64,000 nucleotides of DNA from Flavobacterium zhairuonense (GTDB lineage: Bacteria; Bacteroidota; Bacteroidia; Flavobacteriales; Flavobacteriaceae), in assembly GCF_004352915.1 (NCBI RefSeq), contig NZ_SJSY01000059.1:1-64000 (forward strand), in the 5' to 3' direction. The notes under the pieces are model-generated. The model saw nothing but the letters and a program-made list of their open reading frames with translations, was not told the origin of the DNA and searched no databases. Of this stretch, positions 56,634-64,000 are shown piece by piece (the first letter of the stretch is position 1; every line of letters starts with the position of its first letter). Both the position numbers and the translations under genes were made by a program.

Positions 56634-56687
56634 AAAAAAAGATACAGCAGGTTTATTTTTTTATTTTTACAAGATCAACTCAAAATT

Positions 56688-57821
56688 ATGTCTCAACAGC
56701 AAACCATCTATCTCGATAATAATGCCACAACACGAGTTGATGAACGAGTTTTGGATGCAATGCTTCCTTATTTTTATGATTTTTATGCGAATGCTTCAAG
56801 CAGTCATATTGCAGGATTGACAGTGAATGAAGCTGTTGAAAATGCTGCTTGGCAAACTGCAGAACTTATCGGAGCGCAGGAAGATGAAATCATTTTTACT
56901 TCGGGCGCAACAGAATCAATTAATCTGGCTATTAAAGGTTTGGCAAATCAAGACCGAAAACATATTGTGACGGTTTCAACAGAACATAAAGCGGTTTTAA
57001 AGACTTGTGAGTTTATGGAATCGATTGGTTTTGAAGTTACTTATTTGGCTACTGCTTCAAATGGCATTTTAGATCTTGCCAATTTAAAACAAGCTATAAC
57101 AGACAAAACCTTGTTAGTCTGCATTATGATGACGAATAATGAAACGGGAGTTCAGCAAAACATTAAAGCAATTGCAGAACTTGCTCATTCTAAAAATGCG
57201 CTTTTTTTGTGTGATGCAACACAGGCCGTTGGAAAAACCCCGATTGATGTTAAAGCACTTGGAATTGATCTTTTGCCTTTTTCTGCTCATAAATTTTATG
57301 GACCAAAAGGAATTGGCGCGCTTTATGTTTCGGCAAAAGCCAAAATTAAATTGATGCCACAATTGCACGGAGGTAATCATCAGCAAAAACTGCGAAGTGG
57401 AACGCTAAATGTTCCGGGAATTATTGGTTTAGGAAAAGCGAGCGAAATTGCTTTAAGTGAAATGAAAAATGATCAAGAGCAAATTGAGATCTTAAGGAAT
57501 AAACTAGAAAAAGGTTTATTGCAATTTGAAGGTTCTTTTATAAATGGAAATACTACTGACAGAATTTACAACACTACAAATATCTGTTTTCCGGGAATAA
57601 ATTCAGAACGGCTGATTTTAGCTCTAAGAAATATTTCAGTTTCTAATGGTTCTTCTTGCTCTGCCGTAACTTCAGAGCCGTCGCATGTTTTGAAAGCTCT
57701 GGGATTATCTGATGAAAATGCTTTGAGTTCTATTCGTTTTAGTTTGGGGCGATTTACAACTTCTGAAGAAATTGACGAAACTATTGAACGTGTTTTGACT
57801 TTGGCTGGACATCTACGTTAG
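56688..57821 (+). CDS. NifS-type cysteine desulfurase
   Basis: A 377-residue class V aminotransferase-fold enzyme: YLDNNATTRVDERVLDAM, TSGATESINLAIKG, DATQAVGKTPIDV, PLP-Lys202 in SAHKFYGPKG, and the sulfur-carrying Cys324 in SNGSSCSA. ATG 56688 (MSQQQTIYLDNN) is the normal start; the longer frame from 56571 is repeat DNA. Divergent from the Mo oxidoreductase and next to MocA/XdhC-like genes, it is probably the sulfur donor for the Mo=S ligand, as known for XdhC-NifS4 pairs, and not the housekeeping IscS. Function in this setting is inferred. Confidence 0.88.
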   Translation: MSQQQTIYLDNNATTRVDERVLDAMLPYFYDFYANASSSHIAGLTVNEAVENAAWQTAELIGAQEDEIIFTSGATESINLAIKGLANQDRKHIVTVSTEHKAVLKTCEFMESIGFEVTYLATASNGILDLANLKQAITDKTLLVCIMMTNNETGVQQNIKAIAELAHSKNALFLCDATQAVGKTPIDVKALGIDLLPFSAHKFYGPKGIGALYVSAKAKIKLMPQLHGGNHQQKLRSGTLNVPGIIGLGKASEIALSEMKNDQEQIEILRNKLEKGLLQFEGSFINGNTTDRIYNTTNICFPGINSERLILALRNISVSNGSSCSAVTSEPSHVLKALGLSDENALSSIRFSLGRFTTSEEIDETIERVLTLAGHLR

Positions 57822-57871
57822 TTTTTTTTGCCACAGATTAAAAGGATTAAAATGATTTTATTTATAAAAAA

Positions 57872-57903
57872 CTTAGAACCTTAGCAACTTAGAATCTTAG
57901 CAT
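57872..57903. repeat. Four 8-bp CTTAG(A/C)A(N) tandem repeats
   Basis: CTTAGAAC, CTTAGCAA, CTTAGAAT, CTTAGCAT in head-to-tail order. The array lies between the convergent desulfurase and nucleotidyltransferase genes and abuts the stop codon of the latter. Confidence 0.8.
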
Positions 57904-58512
57904 CTAAAATTCAGACATGAGTTTATTATAGTCGTCTTGAGTATCGATGTCAATATTTCCGTTTTCAAATGGCACTGAAACAACATCATCTGAAAATTTA
58001 TTGATTATTTTTTTTGCGCCTTCTTGGCCTTGCAATTCTAATAATTCATTGAAGTATTTTTTATTGAAAAGAACTGGAGTTCCAAGCGTTCCCGAATATG
58101 CCGAAGCTGCGATTCCTTTTCCCGTTTTATGATGTTCTTCAATTAGATTTTCAAAAATCAAACTTGAAACATACGGCTGATCGCAAACAGCAAAAATACA
58201 GTTTTCGCAATCTGGATATAAATTCAATATTTTCTTTAAGCCGTTCACAATTGAAGACGACATACCTAATTCCCAATCCGGATTAAAACTTACTTTTATT
58301 ATTGAAGGATCTAATTCTTCTTCAATCAATTGATTATCTGCGCCGGTTACAACAATTATTTTTGAGTCTGAAACTAAAGAAGCTTCTGCAATTGTATTTT
58401 TCAAAAGCGTTGAATCTTTATATCCTAAAAGCTGTTTTGGCTGGCCCAATCTTGAAGAATTTCCGGCGGCTAAAACAACAATGCCAATTCTATTTTGATC
58501 TTTCTCCTTCAT
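57904..58512 (-). CDS. MocA-like molybdenum cofactor nucleotidyltransferase
   Basis: A 202-residue NTP transferase: the N-terminal nucleotide-binding loop VVLAAGNSSRLGQPKQLLGY, VVTGADNQLIEEEL, NPDWELGMSSSIVNGL, CDQPYVSSLI and GTPVLFNKKYF. This is the MobA/MocA pattern, which adds CMP (or GMP) to molybdopterin. Xanthine-oxidase-family enzymes of the PaoABC type use the cytosine form, so MocA is favoured. I chose ATG 58512; ATG 58527 would increase the overlap with xdhC. Either way the start overlaps the 3' end of the XdhC gene, so the two are translationally coupled. Confidence 0.88.
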   Translation of the reverse strand: MKEKDQNRIGIVVLAAGNSSRLGQPKQLLGYKDSTLLKNTIAEASLVSDSKIIVVTGADNQLIEEELDPSIIKVSFNPDWELGMSSSIVNGLKKILNLYPDCENCIFAVCDQPYVSSLIFENLIEEHHKTGKGIAASAYSGTLGTPVLFNKKYFNELLELQGQEGAKKIINKFSDDVVSVPFENGNIDIDTQDDYNKLMSEF

Positions 58513-59626
58513 AATAAATTTCGTCATGAATTTTACCCAACTTGTATTTTAAGGAAGTTCCAATTTTTCCAGATTCAAAAGCTTTGATTTCAGAAACAAT
58601 CGACAACGCAATTTCTTCTGAAGTTTCAGCACCAATATCAAGTCCAACGGGGCTGTGAATTCTTTTAAGCTGTTCTTCATTTACCGAAATTCCTTCTAAA
58701 TGCAAATCATCAAGCATTCTATCAAGTTTTGATTTTGGTCCAAGAATTCCAATATAACTGCAATCTGTACCCAATAACAATTTCAAAACGGCCAAATCGT
58801 ATTTGTAATTGTGCGTCATCAAAACAAAATAAGTTTGATTGTCGATCGTTATATTTTCTAAAAAATGCTCCGATTTTACAACCGAAACTTTATTTGCTAA
58901 CGGAAAACGTTTTTTTGTTGCATGAGCATTTCGTCCGTCGCCTATAGTTACTTCCCACCCTAATAAAGCTGTCATTTTCACCAATGACTGCACATCATTT
59001 CCTGCTCCCGCAATTACTAACGAAACTGGTGGTTTTATATACTCGATCAAAGCTTCATCGTCGCTATTTTCTTGTATTTTTTTTACCGAAGTTATTTTGG
59101 TCAAAAGCACTTCTTTTGCTTCTGAAATTAAATTTAATGCATTATTGTTGTGATGCAAAACGGGACTGTCTTTTCTGAAGAATAAACTCGTTCCTATTTG
59201 ATTTGCTCTTTTGTTTAATGAAAAGATGGTAACAATTACCGCTTCTTTTCTTTCTGCTTTTAATTGACTTAAAAGCTGAATCGGATTGTTTTCTGATTCG
59301 TCATCAATATATTCAAACAAAATATGAACAATTCCGTTGCATCCCAATTGAAGACCAATTTCAGCATCATCTTCATTACTGGTATTATAAGTAACTAATT
59401 TATTTTGTTTTTGATTAATTGAAAGAAGTGCTTTTCGGAGTGCATCGCCTTCTAGACAGCCACCGCTAATAGCACCAGTCAACTGGCCATCTTCAGTAAC
59501 TAACATTCGAGCGCCTGGTTGTCTATAGGAAGAACCTTCGACTTTGACAACTGTTGCCAAAGCTGTTTTTTTGCCATCAGATTTTGCTGCTGAATATGCT
59601 TTTAAAATTTCGCTGATTTCCTTCAT
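58490..59626 (-). CDS. XdhC/CoxI-family Mo-cofactor insertion factor
   Basis: A 378-residue protein. The N-terminal XdhC_CoxI segment VVKVEGSSYRQPGARMLVTEDGQLTGAISGGCLEGD, with GGC near residue 56, and the C-terminal Rossmann-like XdhC_C part (VIAGAGNDVQSLVKMTALLGW, TYFVLMTHNYKYDLAVLKLLL, YIGILGPKSKLDRML, HSPVGLDIGAETSEEIALSIV). These chaperones bind the sulfurated molybdenum cofactor and insert it into xanthine-oxidase-type enzymes (PaoD/XdhC role). First gene of the minus-strand xdhC-mocA pair. Client is most likely the oxidoreductase at 52.5-56.4 kb. Confidence 0.92.
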   Translation of the reverse strand: MKEISEILKAYSAAKSDGKKTALATVVKVEGSSYRQPGARMLVTEDGQLTGAISGGCLEGDALRKALLSINQKQNKLVTYNTSNEDDAEIGLQLGCNGIVHILFEYIDDESENNPIQLLSQLKAERKEAVIVTIFSLNKRANQIGTSLFFRKDSPVLHHNNNALNLISEAKEVLLTKITSVKKIQENSDDEALIEYIKPPVSLVIAGAGNDVQSLVKMTALLGWEVTIGDGRNAHATKKRFPLANKVSVVKSEHFLENITIDNQTYFVLMTHNYKYDLAVLKLLLGTDCSYIGILGPKSKLDRMLDDLHLEGISVNEEQLKRIHSPVGLDIGAETSEEIALSIVSEIKAFESGKIGTSLKYKLGKIHDEIYYEGERSK

Positions 59627-59763
59627 AAAATAATTTTCATCAGCAAAACAAACCGCTGATGATTCTTTTTAACAGTCTAAAAGTAAAAAATATTATAAAA
59701 TTAAGCACAGGAAAATTGCTTAAGTTTATAATATCTCTTACTTAACAAAATATCTGAAACGAT

Positions 59764-60249
59764 TTACTTTTTCAAAGTCAACGAATAATTCAGTTCCGAT
59801 TTAATTATTTTTTTATCACGATCTAACATATAAATCTTTGTTGTATCTGAACTCAAATAACCGTAATATATTTGCTTTTCAACTGGTTTATCCCAATTTA
59901 AGATGAAAATTGTTCCGTTTTGGTCGTTTTCTAAACCACGTTCCGTATTAAAATTCCCTTTTTCTATAAATTCTTTTTCAGATGATTTCCCTTTGTAGAT
60001 ACTTGATATTTCAAACTTTTGTCCTTCCATAGTTCCATTTCCTGAATCAATTTTAAGAACAGTCTGAATACCGCTGCAGTCTGCACAAGGCAGCATCCCT
60101 TCATAAATCAATACATTTTCTTTTAATTTTTCATCGATCTTAGCATTTAGTGAATCTAAAGCAATTATTTTATTTTCTTCTTGTTTTACTTTAGAATTAC
60201 AAGAAATCAGTTGCATTGCAAGCAGCATTAAAACGAATCCATTTTTCAT
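59764..60249 (-). CDS. NlpE-like lipoprotein
   Basis: A 161-residue lipoprotein counted from ATG 60249 (MKNGFVLMLLAMQLISC, lipobox Cys17). The motif YEGMLPCADCSGIQTVLKI is the NlpE N-terminal domain signature with its CxxC. The C-terminal domain of E. coli NlpE is absent. The ATG at 60267 is possible, but a perfect -7 box at 60274-60281 would leave it with no leader, so 60249 is preferred. NlpE-type proteins sense envelope and copper stress or lipoprotein trafficking in E. coli; the role in Bacteroidota is not established. Confidence 0.85.
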   Translation of the reverse strand: MKNGFVLMLLAMQLISCNSKVKQEENKIIALDSLNAKIDEKLKENVLIYEGMLPCADCSGIQTVLKIDSGNGTMEGQKFEISSIYKGKSSEKEFIEKGNFNTERGLENDQNGTIFILNWDKPVEKQIYYGYLSSDTTKIYMLDRDKKIIKSELNYSLTLKK

Positions 60250-60273
60250 AACCTTAAATTTTAGCATTCTCTC

Positions 60274-60281
60274 AAATGTAC
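60274..60281 (-). promoter_or_regulatory. Candidate -7 box of the NlpE-like gene
   Basis: TACATTTG on the minus strand is a perfect TAnnTTTG element. An upstream TTG lies 24 bp away, slightly long. It helps decide the start codon of the gene, which should be ATG 60249. Confidence 0.45.
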
Positions 60282-60446
60282 AATATTTTCCTACGTTAAA
60301 AATTCAAAAAGCTCAAAGTTTTATAGCCTAAGACTATTACTTAACAAATATGAAACGATTATTTTTTCTTACAATATCAATTATATGATGAAGTTTTGTA
60401 TTTTTATAGAAAGCAAAATAAATTAGTTAACTTAAAAATAAACTAC

Positions 60447-60779
60447 ATGGGAAAATTTGTGATTACTAAAAGAACCAACGGAGAATTTCAATTCAATTTA
60501 AAAGCTGGAAATGGCCAAACAATTTTAGCAAGCGAGGGTTATACAACAAAAGCGGCTTGCACAAACGGAATTGAATCTGTAAAAACAAATTCGCAAGATG
60601 ATGGTCGTTTTGACAGAAAAGAATCAAGCAACGGAAAACCGTATTTCAACCTAAAAGCAAGCAACGGCCAAATCATTGGAACAAGCGAAATGTACGAAAG
60701 TGTTGCGGCTAGAGAAAACGGAATCGAATCTGTAAAGAAAAATGCTCCCGATGCTGAAATTGATGATCAGACGGTTTAA
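60447..60779 (+). CDS. YegP-like tandem DUF1508 protein
   Basis: A 110-residue protein from ATG 60447 (MGKFVITKRTNGEFQFNLKAGNGQTI). Two direct DUF1508 repeats: residues about 1-50 (FQFNLKAGNGQTILASEGYTTKAACTNGIESV) and about 53-100 (PYFNLKASNGQIIGTSEMYESVAARENGIESV). The upstream ATG at 60396 would add an unrelated 17-residue leader. The family is small and widespread; its function is unknown. Stands alone, with a terminator after it. Confidence 0.9.
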   Translation: MGKFVITKRTNGEFQFNLKAGNGQTILASEGYTTKAACTNGIESVKTNSQDDGRFDRKESSNGKPYFNLKASNGQIIGTSEMYESVAARENGIESVKKNAPDAEIDDQTV

Positions 60780-60802
60780 ATCAAAAAATCATTTATTATA
60801 CA

Positions 60803-60826
60803 AAACGAGGTTTAAGCCTCGTTTTT
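60803..60826. terminator. Bidirectional terminator
   Basis: AAACGAGG and CCTCGTTT around a 6-nt loop, with T5 on the plus strand. It separates the convergent YegP-like gene and the surface-protein gene that ends at 60827. Confidence 0.8.
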
Positions 60827-62077
60827 CTATTTATTATACGAAATATATAAATATCCTGCTTTGTTAATTGTTTGGTTTTCCTTTTTGTATTCCAAAATAT
60901 AATAGTAAGTCCCTGGAGGAAGTCCTACATCTCTTTTGACTGTATCCCTTCCATCTGAATATCCTTTAAACATATTATCACTCTCATTATATGATTTTGC
61001 ATCGAATACTTTAACTCCCCAACGATTGTAAATTTCAACTCTATTATCTGGATATTGATCAATTCCTTGAATATGAAAAGTATCATTTATACCATCACCA
61101 TTTGGCGATAGTGCATTATAAACAATAACATCTGAAGGCGGTGCCGGATTTATTTTAGAAACAGATGCAATGGTAAAAAGACCATAACCACTTACTTGGG
61201 TAGTTACTAATTTAGAATAATGTGCTCCTGTAAGTAGATCTGTTGATTCTCCTCCTTCATTAATCCATTTTGAAGAAGCGCCATCCCAGCGTACAATTGC
61301 CAATTGAGTGTCGGGATTTTCTTGAAAGAAAGAAGCTGGCGTTGTATTGGTATCTAAAGTTAAAGTTAACACTATTTTTTCAGTTCCTTGGTTTTGCGTT
61401 AGATTCCAATATTCCGCCTGATCTATTGCTAAAATTTCATCTTCTTTGCTTGTATATGGATAAAGAGGCCCCGCATTAGCGAAAAAGTATTGTGTTGTAT
61501 AAACATTGTTTAAGCTAGTACTTTTATCATGATAAGTTGGCCTAAAATAATAATTATCTCCAATAGGAAATTCAAAATTCAAATTACCAATATTCTCCAC
61601 TTGACCATCAACAAAACTAAGGTTACTGGCATCTGTGTGAAAGGCATTTTGCTCAAAAATCATTTTAGTATTAAAACTATCAGCATCAATAATTCCGTTT
61701 TTAAAAGTTACGTTGCTTCCTATATTTATTGAGGTCATTAAACTAAAAGGAACTAATACCGATTTATTATCAAATTCAACATTTTGAAAATGTGGTATTT
61801 CCGAGCCTTCGATCAACTGTACTCTAGTTCCAGTAAAAAAAGTTTTTCCCGCACTATTATCATCGTAAGTAACTAATCCGTTGTTTTTAAAATTAGAATA
61901 AGCATAGAAATTCCCATCGATTAAAACATCTCCTGAAGTTTCATTCACAAAATCAGAAACTGTTGAAAATGCTGTGCTGGAAGCTATTGAAAGCTCTCCA
62001 ATATTTACAGTCTGTGATGCAATTTTACTAATAAAAAACAGCAATAGTATTCCTAATTTTATATCATTTGTTTTCAT
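60827..62077 (-). CDS. Surface protein with type B T9SS (gliding-type) C-terminal domain
   Basis: A 416-residue protein. Signal peptide to about residue 21. The middle region (about 25-310) is beta-rich with no known motif. The C-terminus (about 325-416) is the type B T9SS sorting domain, also called gliding motility-associated C-terminal: [47 protein letters not shown]. It should be secreted by the type IX system and stay on or near the surface. It directly follows the repetitive protein on the same strand (39-bp gap), so both may be expressed and displayed together. Confidence 0.9.
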   Translation of the reverse strand: MKTNDIKLGILLLFFISKIASQTVNIGELSIASSTAFSTVSDFVNETSGDVLIDGNFYAYSNFKNNGLVTYDDNSAGKTFFTGTRVQLIEGSEIPHFQNVEFDNKSVLVPFSLMTSINIGSNVTFKNGIIDADSFNTKMIFEQNAFHTDASNLSFVDGQVENIGNLNFEFPIGDNYYFRPTYHDKSTSLNNVYTTQYFFANAGPLYPYTSKEDEILAIDQAEYWNLTQNQGTEKIVLTLTLDTNTTPASFFQENPDTQLAIVRWDGASSKWINEGGESTDLLTGAHYSKLVTTQVSGYGLFTIASVSKINPAPPSDVIVYNALSPNGDGINDTFHIQGIDQYPDNRVEIYNRWGVKVFDAKSYNESDNMFKGYSDGRDTVKRDVGLPPGTYYYILEYKKENQTINKAGYLYISYNK

Positions 62078-62116
62078 TTTCTGTCTTTTAAAAAAACTAA
62101 TTCTCTTTTAATTTTA

Positions 62117-64000
62117 TTACATTTCTACTAAAGTAATATTGTAAGTTCTTGGAAGATTTCCATTATTTGTTATTGAAACACTCCTACCTAAAATCAATAT
62201 TTTGTAATTAAGTGCGCTAGAATTTCCTCCGTCAGCACAACCATTTGTGTTACCAACAAGTGTCTGACTGTTACCATCATCTCCAAAAGTGGCGACATAT
62301 ACTGCGTTGGTTGTTTGACCACCATTAAAGGCGATCATATTACTGCTTGTAACCATAAATGTTGCTACTCCCGATCTACCACAACCATTAATTACAGTAA
62401 CAACTAACTGATAGGTATCGAAAGCACTGGTAACTGTAACAGATTGAGTTGCCCCTGCAGCAACATCTGCTATTACATATTTACTTTTTAAAGGAATACT
62501 ACTAACAGGAACCGCTGCTCTTACGTTTCCGGTAGCATCGGCAGATAGTAAATTATCTGTTGTTGCGGCCGCTGGAATAGTAGTTACTCTTAATCTACCA
62601 CCTACAGTTAGACTGCCATCATTTGCTAGATTCATTCTTTGTACCCATGCACCATTATTTGCAGTGTACCAATTGTAAACACCTGTTGTTGTAGATACAG
62701 GATTACCATTTTGGTCTGTAATTTGCCCGGAATAATTTGATGTTGAAAATCCGGTATCTAAGGTTATTTTATTTGCGCCTGTGATACCCAAAAGAAAAAA
62801 TTTATCGCCATTTGCATAATCATCCTGCGATACTGGCCCTCCTGATACGCTAAATTTATTTTTAGGTGAAGTAGTTCCAACTCCAACATTTCCGTTTGCT
62901 AGAATCCGCATTTTTTCGGTGTTATTTGTCCTAAATGCTAAATCCTGATTGTCTGTTGTGCCTAAAAAATTATTAGCAGGACTTGTCCCTGCATTACCAA
63001 GTATGTTCCAATTATTGGCATTTAAAAGTGTCGACGTTTTGGTTTTTAAGATACCTGTATTATCTGCTACAACAATTAAATCAGTTCCAGAAGCGCTTGC
63101 CTGCAAACCAGAAATAGCTAAGGTATTTGTAGCATTAGTAGCAATACTTGTTGGTGTAACTAATGTTCCTCCTAATTGTGTATTTCCATTTGTTGTGCCT
63201 AAGCCATTATTAGCACTTATCAACACAGGCACCGACGGCGTAGTTGCAATACCATTTACCGTTGAGACTAAATTACCATTTGTAGCAGATAAAGCATTAC
63301 TGTTAATAATATTCACTCCTGTTCCTGTTACTCCATTTACAGTTGTGCTTAAAGTGTTCGCAGAACTAGTATTAGAAACAGTTGTACCTGCTGCAATTGC
63401 TGGAGCAAGATTCAAGGCTGTACTTGAAACTCCGTTTACAGTGGTGGTTAAATTTGTTCCAGTTAAAGAAGTTGTATTTGTATTAATGATTGGTGCACCG
63501 GTACTAGTTATTCCATTAACTGTAACTGTCGAAGTATTGGAGCTAGATGCATTAGAAACTCCGCTTACAGCAGAAGAAGTTGCCGTAACACCATTTACAT
63601 TTGAAGTCAAAGTATTTCCTGCCAGACCCAAAGTATGTGTTGTTCCAGAAGCTAATATCGGACTTAGATCTAAAGCCGTACTTGCAACGCCATTTACAGT
63701 TGTTGTCAAACTTGTTCCAGCTAAAGAAGTTGCATTTGTATTAATGATCGGTGCGCCTGTACTTGTAATTCCGTTTACTGTAATTGTTGATGTATTTGCA
63801 GTTGATGCATTTGAAACACCGCTAACAGCATCTGAAGTTGAAGAAACTCCGTTTACATTCGACGTTAAAGTATTTCCGGACAAGCTCAAAGCATTTGTTG
63901 TTCCAGAAGCAATTGCAGGAGCCAAATCTAAAGCTGCGCTTGAAACTCCGTTTACAGTTGTCGTCAAACTTGTTCCTGATAATGAAGTTTCGTTTGTATT
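62117..64000 (-). CDS. Repetitive surface protein, C-terminal part (5' end beyond window)
   Basis: The frame is open from the stop near 62117 to the window edge (about 628 codons); the true start is outside. The N-terminal part seen here consists of 86-residue (258-bp) repeats with TTTVNGV, LTSNVNGV, AVSGVSNAS and ITSTGAPIINTN. After them comes a segment (LNANNWNILGNAG, NFLGTTDNQDLAFRTNN, KMRILANGNVGVGTTSP) common to large Bacteroidetes secreted and tail-fibre-like proteins, and a C-terminal beta-rich domain with two Cys. No T9SS tail is clear. Likely an adhesin or structural fibre. Possible co-transcription with the type B T9SS protein downstream. Confidence 0.85.
   Translation of the reverse strand, partial: NTNETSLSGTSLTTTVNGVSSAALDLAPAIASGTTNALSLSGNTLTSNVNGVSSTSDAVSGVSNASTANTSTITVNGITSTGAPIINTNATSLAGTSLTTTVNGVASTALDLSPILASGTTHTLGLAGNTLTSNVNGVTATSSAVSGVSNASSSNTSTVTVNGITSTGAPIINTNTTSLTGTNLTTTVNGVSSTALNLAPAIAAGTTVSNTSSANTLSTTVNGVTGTGVNIINSNALSATNGNLVSTVNGIATTPSVPVLISANNGLGTTNGNTQLGGTLVTPTSIATNATNTLAISGLQASASGTDLIVVADNTGILKTKTSTLLNANNWNILGNAGTSPANNFLGTTDNQDLAFRTNNTEKMRILANGNVGVGTTSPKNKFSVSGGPVSQDDYANGDKFFLLGITGANKITLDTGFSTSNYSGQITDQNGNPVSTTTGVYNWYTANNGAWVQRMNLANDGSLTVGGRLRVTTIPAAATTDNLLSADATGNVRAAVPVSSIPLKSKYVIADVAAGATQSVTVTSAFDTYQLVVTVINGCGRSGVATFMVTSSNMIAFNGGQTTNAVYVATFGDDGNSQTLVGNTNGCADGGNSSALNYKILILGRSVSITNNGNLPRTYNITLVEM
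63420..64000. repeat. 258-bp tandem repeats
   Basis: The same block starts at about 63435, 63693 and 63951, exactly 258 bp apart, and continues past the edge. Each unit encodes 86 residues, frame-preserving. Confidence 0.9.

Noticed and set aside
63420..64000. CRISPR or satellite array at the right edge
   Set aside because: The 258-bp units are in-frame protein repeats of the minus-strand gene.

Overview
The window is AT-rich chromosomal DNA of a Bacteroidota bacterium, most likely a soil or freshwater Flavobacterium. Supporting signs are SusC/SusD transport, type A and type B type IX secretion (T9SS) sorting tails, a hybrid two-component regulator, Bacteroidetes-type -7 boxes (TAnnTTTG) and weak Shine-Dalgarno signals. 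No rRNA, tRNA, integrase, transposase or CRISPR array was seen.

Layout. 1-5256 (-) is the N-terminal 1752 codons of a giant secreted protein with FG-GAP and HYR blocks. 5.5-6.7 kb (+) is a three-gene group of unknown function. 6.85-8.6 kb (-) holds a STAS/SEC14-like protein, a periplasmic helical protein and an outer-membrane barrel. 9.0-10.3 kb (+) is a standalone ComEC-type metallo-beta-lactamase-fold hydrolase. 10.7-17.5 kb (-) is an ECF sigma factor, a FecR anti-sigma factor and a SusC (with STN domain)/SusD pair. It is followed by a PI-PLC-type phospholipase (+) and a metallophosphoesterase (-), which suggests regulated scavenging of phosphoester compounds. 21.6-33.6 kb (-) is a fungal-cell-wall locus: GH18 chitinase, multi-domain GH64 and GH16 beta-1,3-glucanases, all with T9SS tails, and a membrane Y_Y_Y/LuxR-type regulator. 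33.9 kb is a HAD phosphatase.

34.7-51.0 kb is a uronate-polysaccharide locus: DUF4861 protein, LacI-type regulator, YhcH/YjgK protein, KDPG aldolase, SDR fructuronate reductase, mannonate dehydratase, pectate-lyase-like beta-helix protein, hybrid two-component system, GH88 unsaturated glucuronyl hydrolase and GH2. The expected flow is polymer to unsaturated oligosaccharide to monosaccharide, then fructuronate, mannonate, KDG and KDPG. A uronate isomerase, a KDG kinase and a dedicated SusCD are not in the window. 51.1-52.3 kb holds DUF2911 and DUF1203 proteins. 52.5-59.6 kb is a PaoABC-like exported molybdenum aldehyde oxidoreductase with its maturation set (cysteine desulfurase, MocA-like nucleotidyltransferase, XdhC). 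59.7-62.1 kb holds an NlpE-like lipoprotein, a YegP-like DUF1508 protein and a type B T9SS-sorted surface protein. 62117-64000 (-) is the C-terminal part of a repetitive surface protein with 258-bp repeats, open at the window edge.

The intergenic spaces carry at least four families of long imperfect palindromes, plus short tandem repeats. Several reach into the ends of genes, supplying stop codons or spurious upstream starts. These repeats and the multi-domain glucanases are the most unusual material here. I see no clear defence or mobile system.
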